DNA of 64,000 nt from Bradyrhizobium tropiciagri (lineage in GTDB: Bacteria; Pseudomonadota; Alphaproteobacteria; Rhizobiales; Xanthobacteraceae). The notes under the pieces are model-generated. The model saw only the letters and a program-made list of their open reading frames with translations, did no database searches and was not told the DNA's origin. The stretch lies in the NCBI RefSeq assembly GCF_018130505.1, contig NZ_JAFCKH010000008.1, positions 357,161 to 421,160 on the forward strand. Direction: 5' to 3'. The position numbers and the translations under genes are program-made. Shown piece after piece: positions 1 through 8,669 of the stretch (within the stretch, counting starts at the first letter, position 1; every line of letters begins with the position of its first letter).

Positions 1-421
1 CTGCCTCGATGTTGATGTCGCGGCGATAGGCGAAATGGATCGGGATCGGCTCGTGCGACTCGCCGATCTCGACCGCGACGCCGTGGTTCTTGATCAAGAG
101 CCCGATCTGCTCGGTGAGATAGGTGCGGAAAATGTCCGGCCGCGTGATGCTGGTCTCATGGACGCCCGGCCCGGCGACGAAGCCATAGGACAGGCGCGAG
201 TCGAGCCGCGCATGCGACGACGTCGTGATGCGGACGAACGGGTAATGCGCGCGCACCCTTATCGCGGTCGCCGCGCCGTTGACATAGGCCTCGAAGCGGT
301 CGCGCAGGAACCTGGTGTTGCGCTCGTAGATTTCCTCGAGACGGCTGACCGCCGCGCCGGGCTCGACAAACGTTTCAGTCGTGATCGGCGGCGGAGTTTC
401 GAGGAGAGCTGCTGGACACAT
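1..421 (-). CDS. amn: AMP nucleosidase, N-terminal part (runs off the left edge)
   Basis: Cytosolic enzyme that hydrolyses AMP to adenine and ribose 5-phosphate in purine salvage. Only the first 140 codons are present. They read from an ATG at 421 through LEEIYERNT, FLRDRFEAY and YPFVRITTSS to GESHEPIPIHFAYRRD, which I recognise as the alphaproteobacterial Amn N-terminal domain; the catalytic phosphorylase-like domain lies outside the window. Residues 1-15 are proline-rich and weakly conserved, so the exact start is uncertain, and no strong ribosome binding site is visible. The next gene downstream in its direction is outside the window. Confidence 0.85.
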   Translation of the reverse strand, partial: MCPAALLETPPPITTETFVEPGAAVSRLEEIYERNTRFLRDRFEAYVNGAATAIRVRAHYPFVRITTSSHARLDSRLSYGFVAGPGVHETSITRPDIFRTYLTEQIGLLIKNHGVAVEIGESHEPIPIHFAYRRDINIEA

Positions 422-621
422 GTCGCCGATCCGAGACTCGCTGGACGTGTCGGAACGTTACCATATCCGGCGTCTGTCTGCGAAACGGTTCGAACGCACG
501 GTGTGAATGGCGGGCGCGGCGCTGCACGCCCTCGCCCACCTCATGACGGTTTCATGATTTCCTTGAATCGCGCGACGGAGTGCGAGGCACTTCGTCGCAA
601 CATATCACTACCGATGCGGCC
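422..621. other. Intergenic region, no gene seen
   Basis: About 200 bases between the start of amn and the end of the DUF2778 gene, both on the minus strand. Reading frames here lack family matches. It should hold the amn promoter, but no convincing -35/-10 pair was found. Confidence 0.4.
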
Positions 622-1875
622 CTACTGAACCCGCGCCAGCACCGCGAGGCGGCGGATGCCCTTGTTACGATAGGCATCGAGGAACGCGTAATAGTCCTTG
701 AACGAGACGCAGCCGTTGGAGTCGCCGTTCGGCCCCAGCATGTAGGTGTGTGCGAGCAGGCCGACGCGGTTGAAGATCTTGCCCTCGCCGCCGATCGGCG
801 TCAGCCGCAGCGCGGGCACGCCGTGGAACAAAGCTTCGCGCGGCTTCAGCTCATAGATGTGCGGCGGCGTCACGCCGACCATCTTCAGATGCGATGACCG
901 CGGATCGTCGATCCTGGAGCCGAGGCCGGAATGTGCCTCCAACCGCGTGCCGTCGGGCAGATACACGGTCCTGGCCGAGATGTCGTAGACCGCGGTCTGG
1001 CGGTCATAGGGCGGCGAGCCGCCGAGCATCGGGTTCTGGTCCAGCGTCGAGGGAATGCTGCCGGTGACGTTGGCGTCGGCCGACGCGAACGACAGCAGTC
1101 CACCGCCCGACTCGCGCTTGCCCCACAGCTTCTCGACCATGGTCTGGCGCTCGTTCGAGGCGATCGACATCACCGCGGCCTTGGCGCGCGCGGCCATGTC
1201 GCGCACGGCGCCGCTGGACTTTGCGGCAGCCTTCGCCTCGGCGGCCTTCGTCTCAGATTTGGGCTGGACCTTTTCCGCCGGATCGTTGAGCGCCACCTGC
1301 AGGTTGGTGGTGGCCTCCTTCTTCGCGGCCTCGACCGACTTCGGCGCCGGCAGCGGCTTGGAGGCTTCGGCGATCTTCGTCGTCGCGACCACCTTGGGCG
1401 CGTCGGCGAGTTTCGGTGCGGCCGCCTGCTTGATCGGGTCGATCTGCGGCGCGGCATCGGCCACGACGCTGGACGCCACGCCGTCCGGCGACGCCGCCGC
1501 AAACCGATCGTTAAACATAAGCGCAGGTGCCGGGGGTTCCGACTTAGCAACTTCGGACTTGGCAACTTCGGATTTGGCGATCTCGGTCTTCGAGGTGGCG
1601 GCCGGCGGCGTCACCGACGCGAAGATCTCGTTGAAGGCGGGCGCCGGCCGCGTGGCGACGGCGACCGGCCGCTTGGCCACCGGCGCATCGAACGCCGCGC
1701 TGCTCACCGACGGATAGACGCTCGCGGCGAAGATGTTGGCGTAGACGGTCCAGGCGCAGCCAAGCACCAGTCCCGCCACCGCGGCGCTGCCGAGGAAATG
1801 CTGAGGAAGAATTTTTCGAGAAGGTTTCCTGCGGCTCGGGGCCCCAAGAACATACGCACTCGCACTCGTACTCAT
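622..1875 (-). CDS. Membrane-anchored DUF2778 (L,D-transpeptidase-like) protein
   Basis: Predicted 417-residue envelope protein. A hydrophobic segment at about residues 25-48 suggests one N-terminal membrane anchor. Then comes a long Ala/Lys/Pro-rich linker with short repeats of AKSEV type, and a C-terminal domain of about 150 residues matching DUF2778. The end of that domain holds LLAHTYMLGP and SNGCVSF, the His and Cys of an L,D-transpeptidase-like active site. The family includes the Salmonella type VI effector Tlde1, but many rhizobial members carry a membrane anchor and linker like this one. A peptidoglycan-modifying role is inferred. The start at 1875 (MSTSAS) is preferred because the frame upstream looks noncoding. 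Confidence 0.75.
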   Translation of the reverse strand: MSTSASAYVLGAPSRRKPSRKILPQHFLGSAAVAGLVLGCAWTVYANIFAASVYPSVSSAAFDAPVAKRPVAVATRPAPAFNEIFASVTPPAATSKTEIAKSEVAKSEVAKSEPPAPALMFNDRFAAASPDGVASSVVADAAPQIDPIKQAAAPKLADAPKVVATTKIAEASKPLPAPKSVEAAKKEATTNLQVALNDPAEKVQPKSETKAAEAKAAAKSSGAVRDMAARAKAAVMSIASNERQTMVEKLWGKRESGGGLLSFASADANVTGSIPSTLDQNPMLGGSPPYDRQTAVYDISARTVYLPDGTRLEAHSGLGSRIDDPRSSHLKMVGVTPPHIYELKPREALFHGVPALRLTPIGGEGKIFNRVGLLAHTYMLGPNGDSNGCVSFKDYYAFLDAYRNKGIRRLAVLARVQ

Positions 1876-2105
1876 ACACCCGGCGCTCAAAACAGATCCA
1901 CCCAAGTCCCTTGCTTGACGTTGCGCCGAACGACCGTTCGGCTCGATGTCGCGCAGGGGGCACAGACGGCCATTAAGGCGACTTTTAGTTAAATGCGACT
2001 TAACTGGATGCGATCCCCTGCAGCGCGGGAAGTGCCTGTGGCGTAGGGCTTTTTTAAGATCGGCCTGGGCCGGGAAATGCCCATTTTCTGTCCCATCATG
2101 GGACA

Positions 2106-2149
2106 CGCCGCCTCACCGCCGCAGGCGCTCGCCGGGCGGTGAGGCGGCG
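2106..2149 (-). terminator. GC-rich perfect hairpin, probable terminator
   Basis: A perfect 15-bp inverted repeat (CGCCGCCTCACCGCC at 2106-2120 and its complement at 2135-2149) with a 14-nt loop. It lies about 60 bases downstream of the DUF899 stop codon. There is no clear U-run, so it may instead be a REP-like element or an mRNA-end stabiliser. Confidence 0.5.
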
Positions 2150-2207
2150 GAGAATTTCATTGCAAATCACCCCGTAATGGCGCGGGGATTCGGCAACAAC
2201 GGTCCCC

Positions 2208-2903
2208 TCAATAGCTCAGCTTCGGATACCAGTCCTTGCCGCGCCCTTCGGGCGTGGTGTCGAGCACGGTCCAGAGCGGGTCCATGTCAGGGGCACCGCG
2301 CGGGTCCTGGCCGGGATCCATGGTCCCGGCGCCCATTTCGCCGGCCCAGAAGTGGCGGACCGTGCCGTCGTGCCGGGTGAAGACGTTGTAGCCGGGCAGA
2401 TCGGCGTCTTCCTTGCTGACGTAATCGCGCGTGTAATCGCCCGAGGGGTCGGAATACAGCCGGTGCCCGGTCCAGCCGCGCGCCCGCTTCGCCTCGACCA
2501 GCCGCGCGATCGGCGAGCGCGCCACGAACACGAACGAAACGCGCTGCTCGACATCGGGCAGCTTGCTTTCCCATGTGCTCATGAACGATGTGCACATCGG
2601 ACACGCCTTCTCGCGCTGCGGGCCGAACATGTAGCTGTAGACGACCAGCGTCGGCTTGTCGCCGAACAGGTCGGCCAGCGAGGCTTTGCCAGCTTCTCCG
2701 ACCAACTCGTAAGTCCTGGTCACCTCGCCGCCCGGCGGCAAGGCGCGGCGCAGTTCGGCGACGCGCTCGATCTGGCGGCGCAGCTCGATCTCTTCGACGA
2801 GCAAGGCTTGGCGGGCGCGCCGATATTCGGCGCTCTCGTTGGGAATGCGCCTGGTGTTGGTACTGGCGAGTTCGGCGGCCGGCTTGAGTACGGAACTGGT
2901 CAT
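2208..2903 (-). CDS. DUF899 family thioredoxin-like protein
   Basis: 231 residues. N-terminal half: an Arg/Glu-rich helix (about 25-55). C-terminal half: a thioredoxin-like fold with YSYMFGP and KACPMCTSFM, the CxxC-like CPMC motif of the family. It ends with DWYPKLSY, a typical DUF899 tail. Function in the cell is not established; related proteins are often annotated as putative dithiol-disulfide oxidoreductases. The ATG at 2903 follows an AGG-containing ribosome binding site nine bases upstream. It appears monocistronic, with a hairpin after its stop. Confidence 0.85.
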   Translation of the reverse strand: MTSSVLKPAAELASTNTRRIPNESAEYRRARQALLVEEIELRRQIERVAELRRALPPGGEVTRTYELVGEAGKASLADLFGDKPTLVVYSYMFGPQREKACPMCTSFMSTWESKLPDVEQRVSFVFVARSPIARLVEAKRARGWTGHRLYSDPSGDYTRDYVSKEDADLPGYNVFTRHDGTVRHFWAGEMGAGTMDPGQDPRGAPDMDPLWTVLDTTPEGRGKDWYPKLSY

Positions 2904-2966
2904 GGTCGGAACCTCGTACGGTTGGCGGACTGTCTAGAAGACGTGCCGGAACCGGACGATCCGACA

Positions 2967-4484
2967 TCAACTTCCGTTATTTTCCTGCAGCTCCGGCGGC
3001 GGCGAACGGTCGAACACCTCGCCCTTCGGATCTTCCAGCGCCTCTAGCGCGTAAGTCTCGACGGTCAGCGGCCCGCGCATGCGGCTGGCCTCGCCGACGG
3101 TCTCGATACGGGCGAACGTCTCGCGCATCGACTTCGGCAGGCTTTGCTCGATGTCGTGCACGTAGAGCAGCTTGCCGGACAGCTGCGCCGGATCCGGCTC
3201 GGGCATGTTGACCCAGCGGATGCGCTGGCCGTGCTGCACGACGCAGGTGCCCTTCGGCAGATAGAACGCGAGCCAGCCGGTGGTGCCGTAGTCCGGCGCC
3301 AGCACGCAGCTCGCGCCGACGCGGGCACGCACCGCCTCGATCTCGGCTGCGAGTTCCGGCCAGCCGACGCCGACACTGCGCACCGTGGAGTCGCGGTGAT
3401 AACCCGAGAGCAGTCCGGTGTTGGCCTGCACGATCAACAGCACGAACAGCACGACGCCGCCGGGCGCCGCCCAGCGGCGGCAGAAATCGACGGTGCGCTG
3501 CTCGCGCGCCGGCCACTGCACCTGAATCGCGGCGACCGCGGCCGCGACCGCAAAGGCCGGATAGACCGGCGCGAACCAGTTGGCCTCGACCCGCGCATGC
3601 AGCGAGTGCCAGACGAAATAGACCACGATGGTCCAGAACATGGTGTTGACCAGCACGCGTGCCGGCAGCGCGCCAGCGCGGCGCTGATAGAGCGCGTAGA
3701 GGCCCATCACGCCGAGGATGAAGACCAGCGGTGTCGCGAACACGAACTGGGTCGGAATTAGCTCCGCGATGTAGCCCGGGTGGAAATCCTCGATCCGGGC
3801 CCGCCCCATCTGCTTGATGAACGACACCCATTGGTGATCGGCGTTCCAGAGAATCACCGGCGCGAACATTGCGAGCGCGACTAGGCCGCCGAGATAGAGC
3901 CAGGGCGACAGGAACCAGCGCCGCAGCTTCGGCACCACCACGAGCCAGATCAGGATGCCGGGGCCGAAGAACAGCGCGTTGTATTTCGACAGCAGCGCCG
4001 CGCCCGCGCTGGCGCCAACCGCGAGCCACCAGACGCCACGGCCGCTCTCCAGCACCTTGGCGAGGGAGAACAGCAGGAAACTCGCCGCCACCAGCACCGG
4101 CGCATCCGGCGTCACGATCAGCGTGCCGACGGCGGCCATCAGCGTGGCGTTGAGCAGGATGGTGGCGCAGGCCGCGACCCGGCTGCCGCCGAACAGGATC
4201 GCGGCGGCCCGGTAGATCGCCCAGCTCATCGGCAGCGCGAGCAGGATCGAGACCAGCCGCACCCCGAGCGGCGTGTCGCCGGCGATCATGGTGCCGAGCC
4301 GGATCACGATCGCCACCATCGGCGGATGGTCGTAATAGCCGCCGGCGAGCGACTTCGACCACATCCAGTAATAGGCTTCGTCGAAGGTCAGCGGCGTGAA
4401 GGCGGCGGCCACGAGCCGCAGCGCGACCAGCGCGCATACGGCCAGAGCGGTGTCCTGGGCGAGCCGCGCCTCGTTGACCTTCAT
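2967..4484 (-). CDS. GT39-family membrane glycosyltransferase (ArnT/PMT-like)
   Basis: 505-residue polytopic inner-membrane protein with roughly ten hydrophobic segments through about residue 340 and a soluble C-terminal part. FDEAYYW (about 34-40) and YYDHPPMV (about 50-57) are the acidic-loop motifs of GT39 enzymes, which move a sugar from a polyprenyl-phosphate donor to lipid or protein acceptors on the periplasmic side. The gene starts 8 bases after the GT2-GtrA gene ends on the same strand. This suggests an operon in which the neighbour makes or flips the polyprenyl-phosphate sugar and this protein uses it. The acceptor cannot be told from sequence. Confidence 0.85.
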   Translation of the reverse strand: MKVNEARLAQDTALAVCALVALRLVAAAFTPLTFDEAYYWMWSKSLAGGYYDHPPMVAIVIRLGTMIAGDTPLGVRLVSILLALPMSWAIYRAAAILFGGSRVAACATILLNATLMAAVGTLIVTPDAPVLVAASFLLFSLAKVLESGRGVWWLAVGASAGAALLSKYNALFFGPGILIWLVVVPKLRRWFLSPWLYLGGLVALAMFAPVILWNADHQWVSFIKQMGRARIEDFHPGYIAELIPTQFVFATPLVFILGVMGLYALYQRRAGALPARVLVNTMFWTIVVYFVWHSLHARVEANWFAPVYPAFAVAAAVAAIQVQWPAREQRTVDFCRRWAAPGGVVLFVLLIVQANTGLLSGYHRDSTVRSVGVGWPELAAEIEAVRARVGASCVLAPDYGTTGWLAFYLPKGTCVVQHGQRIRWVNMPEPDPAQLSGKLLYVHDIEQSLPKSMRETFARIETVGEASRMRGPLTVETYALEALEDPKGEVFDRSPPPELQENNGS

Positions 4485-4491
4485 GCCGGCG

Positions 4492-5625
4492 TCATCGCTT
4501 GCGCCAGACGAACAGCCCGGACATCGCGTAGTTCCAGACCACGCCCATCAGCGCGCCCGCCGCGCCCGCGAGCCACCAGATCGGCTCCTGATCGTAGACC
4601 GAGAAGGCGACGCCGACATTGGCCAGCAGGCCGACGCTGCAGACGAGATAGAACAGCAACAGGCCGCGCACGATCGCAAGGCCCTTCAGGCGCTGGTCGC
4701 GGTAGGTCAGGAAGTTGTTGAGGATGAAGTTGCTGGTCATGGCGATGATCGCGCCGGTGGCCTGCGCTTCCGGAAACGGCACCTTGAACACTTCCAGCGA
4801 GATGAACAGCGCGGCGAGATGCACCAGCAGGCCGAGCGCGCCGACCATCCCGAACAGGATGAAGCGCAGCGAGATCACGTCATTCGTCAGCTTCGCCAGC
4901 ACGAGGCCGAAGAAGTCGAGCGCGACCATGGAATCGAGCTTGCTCTCGCCATGCTGGCGGGCGCCGAACGTGTAGGGGATTTCGACCGCGCGCAGCTTGC
5001 CCTGCCCGGTCGCGATCAGGTCGAGCAGGATCTTGAAGCCCTGGGTCGAGAGCTGCGGCGCGAGCTCCTCGAAGCGGTCGCGGCGGACCATGAAGAAGCC
5101 GCTCATGGGATCGGCGACCCCGACCTTCAGCGCACGGCGCGCGATCTCGGTGGCGAAGGCGCTGGCGCCGGCGCGCTGCTTGTTGAAGCCCTCGGCCTTG
5201 TAGCCCTCGATGTAGCGGCTGCCGACCACGAGATCGGTCTCGCCACTGGCGAGCAGCGCCACCATCTTCGGCAGCTGGGTCTCGTCATGCTGCAGGTCGG
5301 CGTCGATCACGGCCGCGAACGGCGCGCTCGAGGCGAGGATGCCCTCGATGCAGGCCCCGGACAGGCCGCGCCGGCCGACCCGGCGGATGCAGCGCACGCG
5401 GGAATCCTGCCGCGCCAGGCCTCGCACCACGTCCCAGGTTCCGTCGGGCGAATTGTCGTCGACGAAGATCACTTCCCAGGACACGCCCTTCAGCGTCGCG
5501 TCGAGCCGCCGGTACAGCACCGTGACGTTGTCGCGTTCGTTGAAGGTCGGGACGACGACCGAAAGCTGCGGCAAACCAGCGGCCTGCGACGGGGTTTCGG
5601 TGCCCGGCTTGATGGCGTCTTTCAT
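4492..5625 (-). CDS. GT2 glycosyltransferase fused to a GtrA-like membrane domain
   Basis: 377 residues. Residues about 20-240 form a family 2 glycosyltransferase of the dolichyl-phosphate mannose synthase type: LSVVVPTFNERDN, FVDDNSPDGTW, DADLQHDE and the MSGFFMVRR segment. The last 120 residues contain four hydrophobic helices matching GtrA, proposed to flip polyprenyl-phosphate sugars. The enzyme would load a sugar from a nucleotide donor onto undecaprenyl phosphate for the downstream GT39. I chose the ATG at 5625 (MKDAIKPG) because the 67 codons upstream in frame are Arg-rich and unlike the family. Confidence 0.88.
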   Translation of the reverse strand: MKDAIKPGTETPSQAAGLPQLSVVVPTFNERDNVTVLYRRLDATLKGVSWEVIFVDDNSPDGTWDVVRGLARQDSRVRCIRRVGRRGLSGACIEGILASSAPFAAVIDADLQHDETQLPKMVALLASGETDLVVGSRYIEGYKAEGFNKQRAGASAFATEIARRALKVGVADPMSGFFMVRRDRFEELAPQLSTQGFKILLDLIATGQGKLRAVEIPYTFGARQHGESKLDSMVALDFFGLVLAKLTNDVISLRFILFGMVGALGLLVHLAALFISLEVFKVPFPEAQATGAIIAMTSNFILNNFLTYRDQRLKGLAIVRGLLLFYLVCSVGLLANVGVAFSVYDQEPIWWLAGAAGALMGVVWNYAMSGLFVWRKR

Positions 5626-5874
5626 GAGCGCCAGCGTATAGCCGCAGCCTCTGCCGCTGCCAAGGCGGGTGAGTCGAAACTCACTCTCCGAAACGTGGAA
5701 AACGGGGTCAGGATACCCCTCAAAATGCCAACGACCACGAACAAGAGGCGCGCGTACATCCGGCGCAGCCATTGTCGTGGTCGTCCCGGCGCCGGAGCCC
5801 TGGAAAGCTCGACGTCGCCGTCTCAATCTAAATAGGAAGGCCTCGGGCGGTCCGCAAGGGCCGGCCGAACGGCG

Positions 5875-6078
5875 TCAGTTGTTCGGGACTTCCCGGATCA
5901 CCGGACCGCGCGGCGCCGGGGCCGCCGGCTCCGCCGCGGGAGCCGCCTGTTGCTGCGCCGCGGCCGGTTGGGTCCGATTGCGAATCTGGGTGGGCGACGG
6001 CCCGTAGACGAATGCCGCCGCCAGCGCGATCGCCGCGACAACTGTGCCCAGGAAACCTGCCACCGACCGCGAATCCAT
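5875..6078 (-). CDS. Small single-pass membrane protein, unknown function
   Basis: 67 residues: a short polar N-terminus, one membrane helix (about 7-25, LGTVVAAIALAAAFVYG), then an Ala/Pro/Gln-rich tail. A GGGGGAT-type ribosome binding site precedes the ATG at 6078 by about nine bases, which supports it as real. No family recognised. It may be a periplasmic-facing anchor peptide. Confidence 0.6.
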   Translation of the reverse strand: MDSRSVAGFLGTVVAAIALAAAFVYGPSPTQIRNRTQPAAAQQQAAPAAEPAAPAPRGPVIREVPNN

Positions 6079-6150
6079 GCCCGATCATCCCCCTCGCCTG
6101 TGCGCGGATTGATAGCAAGAATCGGCTGGCTGCAACAGGATCCGGACGGG

Positions 6151-6519
6151 CTATTTGGCCGCCGCCCGGCGCCGCACGAAGGCCGTCACGATGTCCTTCT
6201 GCGCGAGCTCGATGGCGCGGTTGGCGGTCGTAAGCCGGGCGTCGGCATCCTGCTTCGGAAACTGCTGCGACAGGAAATCGATCAGCGACACCCGGAAATT
6301 CTGCCGCTCCGACGGACAGACGGTCGCGATCAGCGAGGTGAACTCCTGGTCGGACATCGCCTTGTTGCTATCGCGCGGATATTCGCGGGCGAGACAATTC
6401 CAGTAGGCATCGCGGCCCGTGACCGCGAGCTTGTGCGCATCATCGACCTCGTCGGCCAAAGCAGCAGATGTGGCAGCAGATGACACGAGCAAGAGGACGG
6501 CCGTGACCAGCATGCGCAT
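6151..6519 (-). CDS. Secreted small protein, unknown function
   Basis: 122 residues with a clear signal peptide (about 1-22, ending near AALADE) and a helical mature domain with two cysteines (NCLAREYP and VCPSERQ) that could form a disulfide. I recognise no named family. The start at 6519 follows GGGAGAACAACC, a good ribosome binding site; a second ATG two codons on is possible. It reads toward the 67-residue membrane protein gene, 72 bases away, so the two may be co-transcribed. Confidence 0.7.
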   Translation of the reverse strand: MRMLVTAVLLLVSSAATSAALADEVDDAHKLAVTGRDAYWNCLAREYPRDSNKAMSDQEFTSLIATVCPSERQNFRVSLIDFLSQQFPKQDADARLTTANRAIELAQKDIVTAFVRRRAAAK

Positions 6520-6656
6520 GGTTGTTCTCCCGTTTTCCGCATCCTAGCCAACGCGCACCACCGCGATAAGCACCGCTCGCGAAATCTGGCAAACTGGCCA
6601 ATCACGATTATTTTGACTAGTGTCGATCCCCTCCCCCCATCGCGACGAGTGCAATC

Positions 6657-7484
6657 GTGGCCAAAGCTCCCACCAAGGCAACCAAGACGGACGCAGGCAA
6701 GATCTATATCGGCGTAGGCGGCTGGACCTTCGAGCCGTGGCGCGGGGTGTTCTACCCGGACAAGCTCGCGCAATCGAAGGAGCTGTCCTACGCGGCCTCG
6801 AAGCTGACCTCGATCGAGATCAACGGCACCTACTACGGCTCGCAGAAGCCGGAGAGCTTTCGCAAATGGGCGAGCGAGGTGCCGGACGGCTTCATCTTCT
6901 CGCTGAAGGGCCCGCGCTTCGCCACCAACCGCCGCGTGCTGGCCGAGGCCGGCGATTCGGTGAAGCGGTTCTACGATTCGGGCGTACTGGAACTGAAGGA
7001 CCGGCTCGGGCCGGTGCTCTGGCAGTTCGCGCCGACCAAGAAGTTCGACGGCGCGGATTTCGGCAAGTTCCTCGAACTGCTGCCGCGCAAGCTCGAGGGC
7101 CGCGCGTTGCGCCACGTCGTCGAGGTCCGCCACGACAGTTTTCGCGTCCCCGAGTTCATCACGCTGCTGCGTGAGCACGAGGTGCCCGTGGTGTTCGCCG
7201 AGCACGGCAAATATCCGGCGATCGCCGACATCGCCAGCGACTTCGTCTATGCGCGGCTGCAGAAGGGCAATGACGAGCTCAAGACCTGCTATCCGCCGAA
7301 GCAGCTCGACGCCTGGGCCAAGCGCTTCCAGGACTGGGCGACCGGCGGCGAGCCGGACGACTTGCCGCGTGTCGACAAGACCGCGCCGAAGAAGACCCCT
7401 CGCGACGTGTTCGCCTACGTGATCCATGAGGGCAAGATCCGCGCGCCGGCGGGTGCGATGGAATTGATCGAGCGCGTGAAGTAG
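6657..7484 (+). CDS. DUF72 (YecE-like) protein
   Basis: 275 residues with a GTG start at 6657. After a Lys/Thr-rich N-terminal extension of about 15 residues come the DUF72 motifs: IYIGVGGWTFEPWRG, SIEINGTYYG, FSLKGPRFATNRR, LGPVLWQFAP and VVEVRHDSF. The fold is TIM-barrel-like and the biochemical role is unknown. It lies 25 bases ahead of the DUF488 gene on the same strand, and the two families are often neighbours, so an operon is likely. Confidence 0.88.
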   Translation: MAKAPTKATKTDAGKIYIGVGGWTFEPWRGVFYPDKLAQSKELSYAASKLTSIEINGTYYGSQKPESFRKWASEVPDGFIFSLKGPRFATNRRVLAEAGDSVKRFYDSGVLELKDRLGPVLWQFAPTKKFDGADFGKFLELLPRKLEGRALRHVVEVRHDSFRVPEFITLLREHEVPVVFAEHGKYPAIADIASDFVYARLQKGNDELKTCYPPKQLDAWAKRFQDWATGGEPDDLPRVDKTAPKKTPRDVFAYVIHEGKIRAPAGAMELIERVK

Positions 7485-7509
7485 CAGGACGCTGCCAAGG
7501 GGAACTGCC

Positions 7510-7971
7510 ATGGCGAGGGCGAAGAAGCTGTTCACCATCGGCTACGAGCAGACGCCGTCTAAGGCGGTGCTCGACGAGCTCGAGCAGGCCGGCGTCAAGC
7601 TGCTGGTCGACGTCCGCGCGGTCGCCTCATCGCGGCGGCCGGGATTTTCCAAGAGCGCGCTCGCCGCGGGCCTCGACGAGCGCGGCATCTCCTATGTCCA
7701 TCTGCGCGGCCTCGGCACCCCGAAGACCGGCCGCGAGGCCTCGCGCAGCGGCAATTACGAGCTGCTTGAGAAGATCTACACCGCGCACCTGAAGACCGCG
7801 CAGGCCAAGGAGGAGATGGACGAACTGTCGGCGCTGGTGAAGAAATCCGGCCCGGTCTGCATCCTCTGTTACGAGCGCGATCATCGCCACTGCCATCGCC
7901 GCTGGATCGCCGAGATCATCGAGGACCGCGAAGGCGTCAAGATCGAGAACCTGGCGGCGCCGCAGGTATGA
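7510..7971 (+). CDS. DUF488 family protein
   Basis: 153 residues covering the whole family. FTIGYEQ opens it, DVRAVASSRRPGFSK follows, and the C-terminal CILCYERDHRHCHRRW is the diagnostic cysteine/histidine motif. Function is not established; the His/Cys cluster suggests metal binding or catalysis. Probably co-transcribed with the DUF72 gene just upstream. Confidence 0.88.
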   Translation: MARAKKLFTIGYEQTPSKAVLDELEQAGVKLLVDVRAVASSRRPGFSKSALAAGLDERGISYVHLRGLGTPKTGREASRSGNYELLEKIYTAHLKTAQAKEEMDELSALVKKSGPVCILCYERDHRHCHRRWIAEIIEDREGVKIENLAAPQV

Positions 7972-8042
7972 AATCTCGTTCTGATCGAATCGGAACGAGA
8001 TTCCAGGCCGTGTCCGATCCGAGCCGCTCCGTCCTTCGTGAT

Positions 8043-8624
8043 TCAGGATGATGGAGCTCGCGCCAACTGCAGCGCCGCTTCAATGCCGCCATCCAGAATT
8101 TGCTGCGCTTCGACAGCGTCGGGTACCGCCCGCGCGAACTGCAGCGTGCCCACCATGAGTCCGAAGATGGCCCTCGCCCGGCGGTGGTTCGCTGCAGAAT
8201 CTGCGCCGGGTAACAGCGCCGCCAAAGTCGCAACGTAGCTCCCCAGCGCCTTCTCGTAGTCTCGCCTGGTGTGCCGGGGCTGGCGCGCGATTTCCGGAAG
8301 TAACGCAGCGGAGGGGCACCCCTGCGCGGGGGCTTCGAGGTGCGCGCGGTCCAGGTACCGCCGGATCGCGCCTTCAAAGTCGAGGCCCTTGAGCTGATCT
8401 TCGTCAAGGCAACGCTGCTGGTCACCAAGCGCGCGCGCCAGCGCCTCGCGTACAAGCTCATCCTTGGACTCGAAGTGCGGAGAGAATGCCCCTTTGGTCA
8501 GGCCGGCCTCGCCCATAATCCCGGCAATCCCGGTAGCGGAGATGCCGTCCCGGCGCATGCATTTCGATGCCACATCGACGATGTGCCGTCGTGTCGCCAA
8601 CTTATGACCTTTCTCGAAGCGCAT
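8043..8624 (-). CDS. TetR/AcrR family transcriptional regulator
   Basis: 193 residues. The N-terminal helix-turn-helix spans about residues 10-55 (RRHIVDVASKCM, then GEAGLTKGAFSPHFESKDEL). The C-terminal half is a ligand-binding helical domain of the kind seen with YcdC/TetR_C members. It starts 45 bases downstream of the amidase stop codon on the same strand, so both are probably one transcript with the regulator second. Its likely targets are the paired 14-mers at 10202-10235 upstream of the amidase. The ligand is unknown; an amide or its hydrolysis product is a reasonable guess. Confidence 0.85.
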   Translation of the reverse strand: MRFEKGHKLATRRHIVDVASKCMRRDGISATGIAGIMGEAGLTKGAFSPHFESKDELVREALARALGDQQRCLDEDQLKGLDFEGAIRRYLDRAHLEAPAQGCPSAALLPEIARQPRHTRRDYEKALGSYVATLAALLPGADSAANHRRARAIFGLMVGTLQFARAVPDAVEAQQILDGGIEAALQLARAPSS

Positions 8625-8669
8625 CTCATCTCAACTCCACTGATATCTCTCAGATACTAGAGCCACGCG

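Noticed and set aside
35-628. Plus-strand frame of 197 residues at the left edge
   Set aside because: It is a shadow of the minus-strand amn gene, with Arg/Asp-rich composition and no family match.
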